NCBI GenBank assembly: GCA_937859005.1
Contig: CALLYR010000288.1
Coordinates: forward strand, 1 to 5,503
Length of the DNA: 5,503 nt
Direction of reading: 5' to 3'
Source of the DNA: an uncultured Paracoccus sp.
Lineage (GTDB): Bacteria; Pseudomonadota; Alphaproteobacteria; Rhodobacterales; Rhodobacteraceae
A program made the translations under genes and the position numbers. Positions within the stretch are counted from its first letter, which is position 1. Every line of letters starts with the position of its first letter. The notes under the pieces are model-generated. The model was not told the origin of the DNA and searched no databases. It saw only the letters and a list, made by a program, of their open reading frames with translations. Shown piece by piece: positions 5,026 to 5,503 of the stretch.

Positions 5026-5319
5026 ATGACGACGCTGTATCAGGCGCTGATGCTGATTCTGGACGTGATCTGGTTCATCATGATCGCCCATATCATCATG
5101 TCGTGGCTGATCAACTTTCAGGTGCTGAACCTGCGCCAGCCGGTGGTGGCGCAGGTCTGGGACGGGCTGTCGCGCCTGCTGGAACCCATCTATCGCCCGA
5201 TCCGCAACCTGCTGCCCGACATGGGCGGGCTGGACCTGGCGCCGCTGGTCGTCTTCATCGCGATCATCATCCTGCAGCGGGCACTGGCCAACAACGCCGG
5301 CTTCTTCCTGGGCTATTGA
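5026..5319 (+). CDS. YggT family membrane protein
   Basis: A 97-residue protein with two membrane helices, about 7-29 and 71-88, joined by a loop. The conserved YggT signature LEPIYRPIRNLLPDMGGLDLAPLVVFI (52-78) is complete: an E-P-x-x-x-P-I-R stretch, a Pro, then G-G-x-D-x-x-P entering the second helix. The family has been linked to osmotic or ion stress and to cell division or envelope biogenesis, but its molecular role is not settled. ATG at 5026 has AAAAGGGG upstream at about 9 nt spacing. The stop overlaps the recQ start by one base (TGATG), so the two are almost certainly co-transcribed and translationally coupled. Confidence 0.93.
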   Translation: MTTLYQALMLILDVIWFIMIAHIIMSWLINFQVLNLRQPVVAQVWDGLSRLLEPIYRPIRNLLPDMGGLDLAPLVVFIAIIILQRALANNAGFFLGY

Positions 5320-5503
5320 TGCCCGGCGAGCTTCTGCGGCAGGTCTGGGGCTTCGACGGATTCCGTCCCGGCCAGCAGGAGATCGTCGAGGCCGTGGCGC
5401 AGGGCCGTGACGTGCTGGCGATCATGCCGACGGGCGGGGGCAAGTCGCTGTGCTATCAGCTGCCCGCGCTGATGCGCGAGGGCGTCACGGTCGTCATCTC
5501 GCC
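5319..5503 (+). CDS. recQ: ATP-dependent DNA helicase RecQ, N-terminal fragment
   Basis: The first 61 codons are present; the gene runs off the right edge. GFDGFRPGQQEIVEAV (11-26) is RecQ motif 0, which contacts adenine. MPTGGGKSLCYQLPAL (36-51) is the Walker A/motif I with catalytic K42, matching the RecQ rather than the generic superfamily 2 version. RecQ unwinds DNA 3' to 5' in recombination and replication-fork repair. ATG at 5319-5321 shares its A with the yggT stop (TGATG); there is no strong Shine-Dalgarno, in keeping with re-initiation after yggT. The 15 residues before FRPGQ make a shorter N-terminus than in the Escherichia coli enzyme. The helicase core, zinc and HRDC domains would lie outside the window. 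Confidence 0.95.
   Translation, partial: MPGELLRQVWGFDGFRPGQQEIVEAVAQGRDVLAIMPTGGGKSLCYQLPALMREGVTVVIS

Noticed and set aside
3119..5029. A 636-codon open frame on the plus strand antisense to the thioesterase, MFS and mepA genes.
   Set aside because: It encodes His/Gln/Arg/Pro-rich low-complexity sequence typical of the frame opposite GC-rich genes. The minus strand there carries clear protein families.

Overview
The window looks chromosomal and comes from a GC-rich alphaproteobacterium, most likely a member of the Rhodobacterales/Paracoccaceae (a Paracoccus-like genome would fit). The reasons are the strong G/C bias at third codon positions, the gene families (a Phytase-like protein next to mepA, an alphaproteobacterial-style VUT transporter, a yggT-recQ pair) and three candidate promoters of the form TTGnnn-N17-TAnCnn. 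There is no transposase, integrase, CRISPR array, tRNA or rRNA. Base composition is even, so there is no sign of recent transfer.

Layout: almost everything left of position 4900 is on the minus strand. Read in the direction of transcription, a cluster starts at the divergent promoter region 4901-5025. It encodes a 4HBT-type thioesterase (4900-4319), a UMF1/Atg22-type MFS transporter (4279-2915), the murein endopeptidase MepA (2918-2061, sharing GTGA with the transporter) and an exported Phytase-like protein (2085-1192, overlapping mepA by 25 nt). The tight junctions suggest one operon. MepA and the Phytase-like protein are predicted periplasmic proteins, and the transporter lies in the inner membrane. 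A second promoter (TTGACC-N17-TAACCG) follows and drives a queuosine-precursor (VUT/YhhQ) transporter (1094-492) through a leader of about 50 nt.

The stretch 491-175 holds no conventional gene but is not empty. On the minus strand it has a consensus-like Shine-Dalgarno, an 18-codon ORF starting with GTG, several hairpins, an 11-bp helix that could pair the Shine-Dalgarno with a downstream anti-Shine-Dalgarno, and an intrinsic terminator at 293-260. It looks like a short, self-contained structured transcript and is the most interesting item here. After the terminator comes the N-terminus of a family 2 glycosyltransferase, cut by the left edge.

On the plus strand, yggT (5026-5319) overlaps the start of recQ (from 5319, cut by the right edge) by one base in a TGATG junction.
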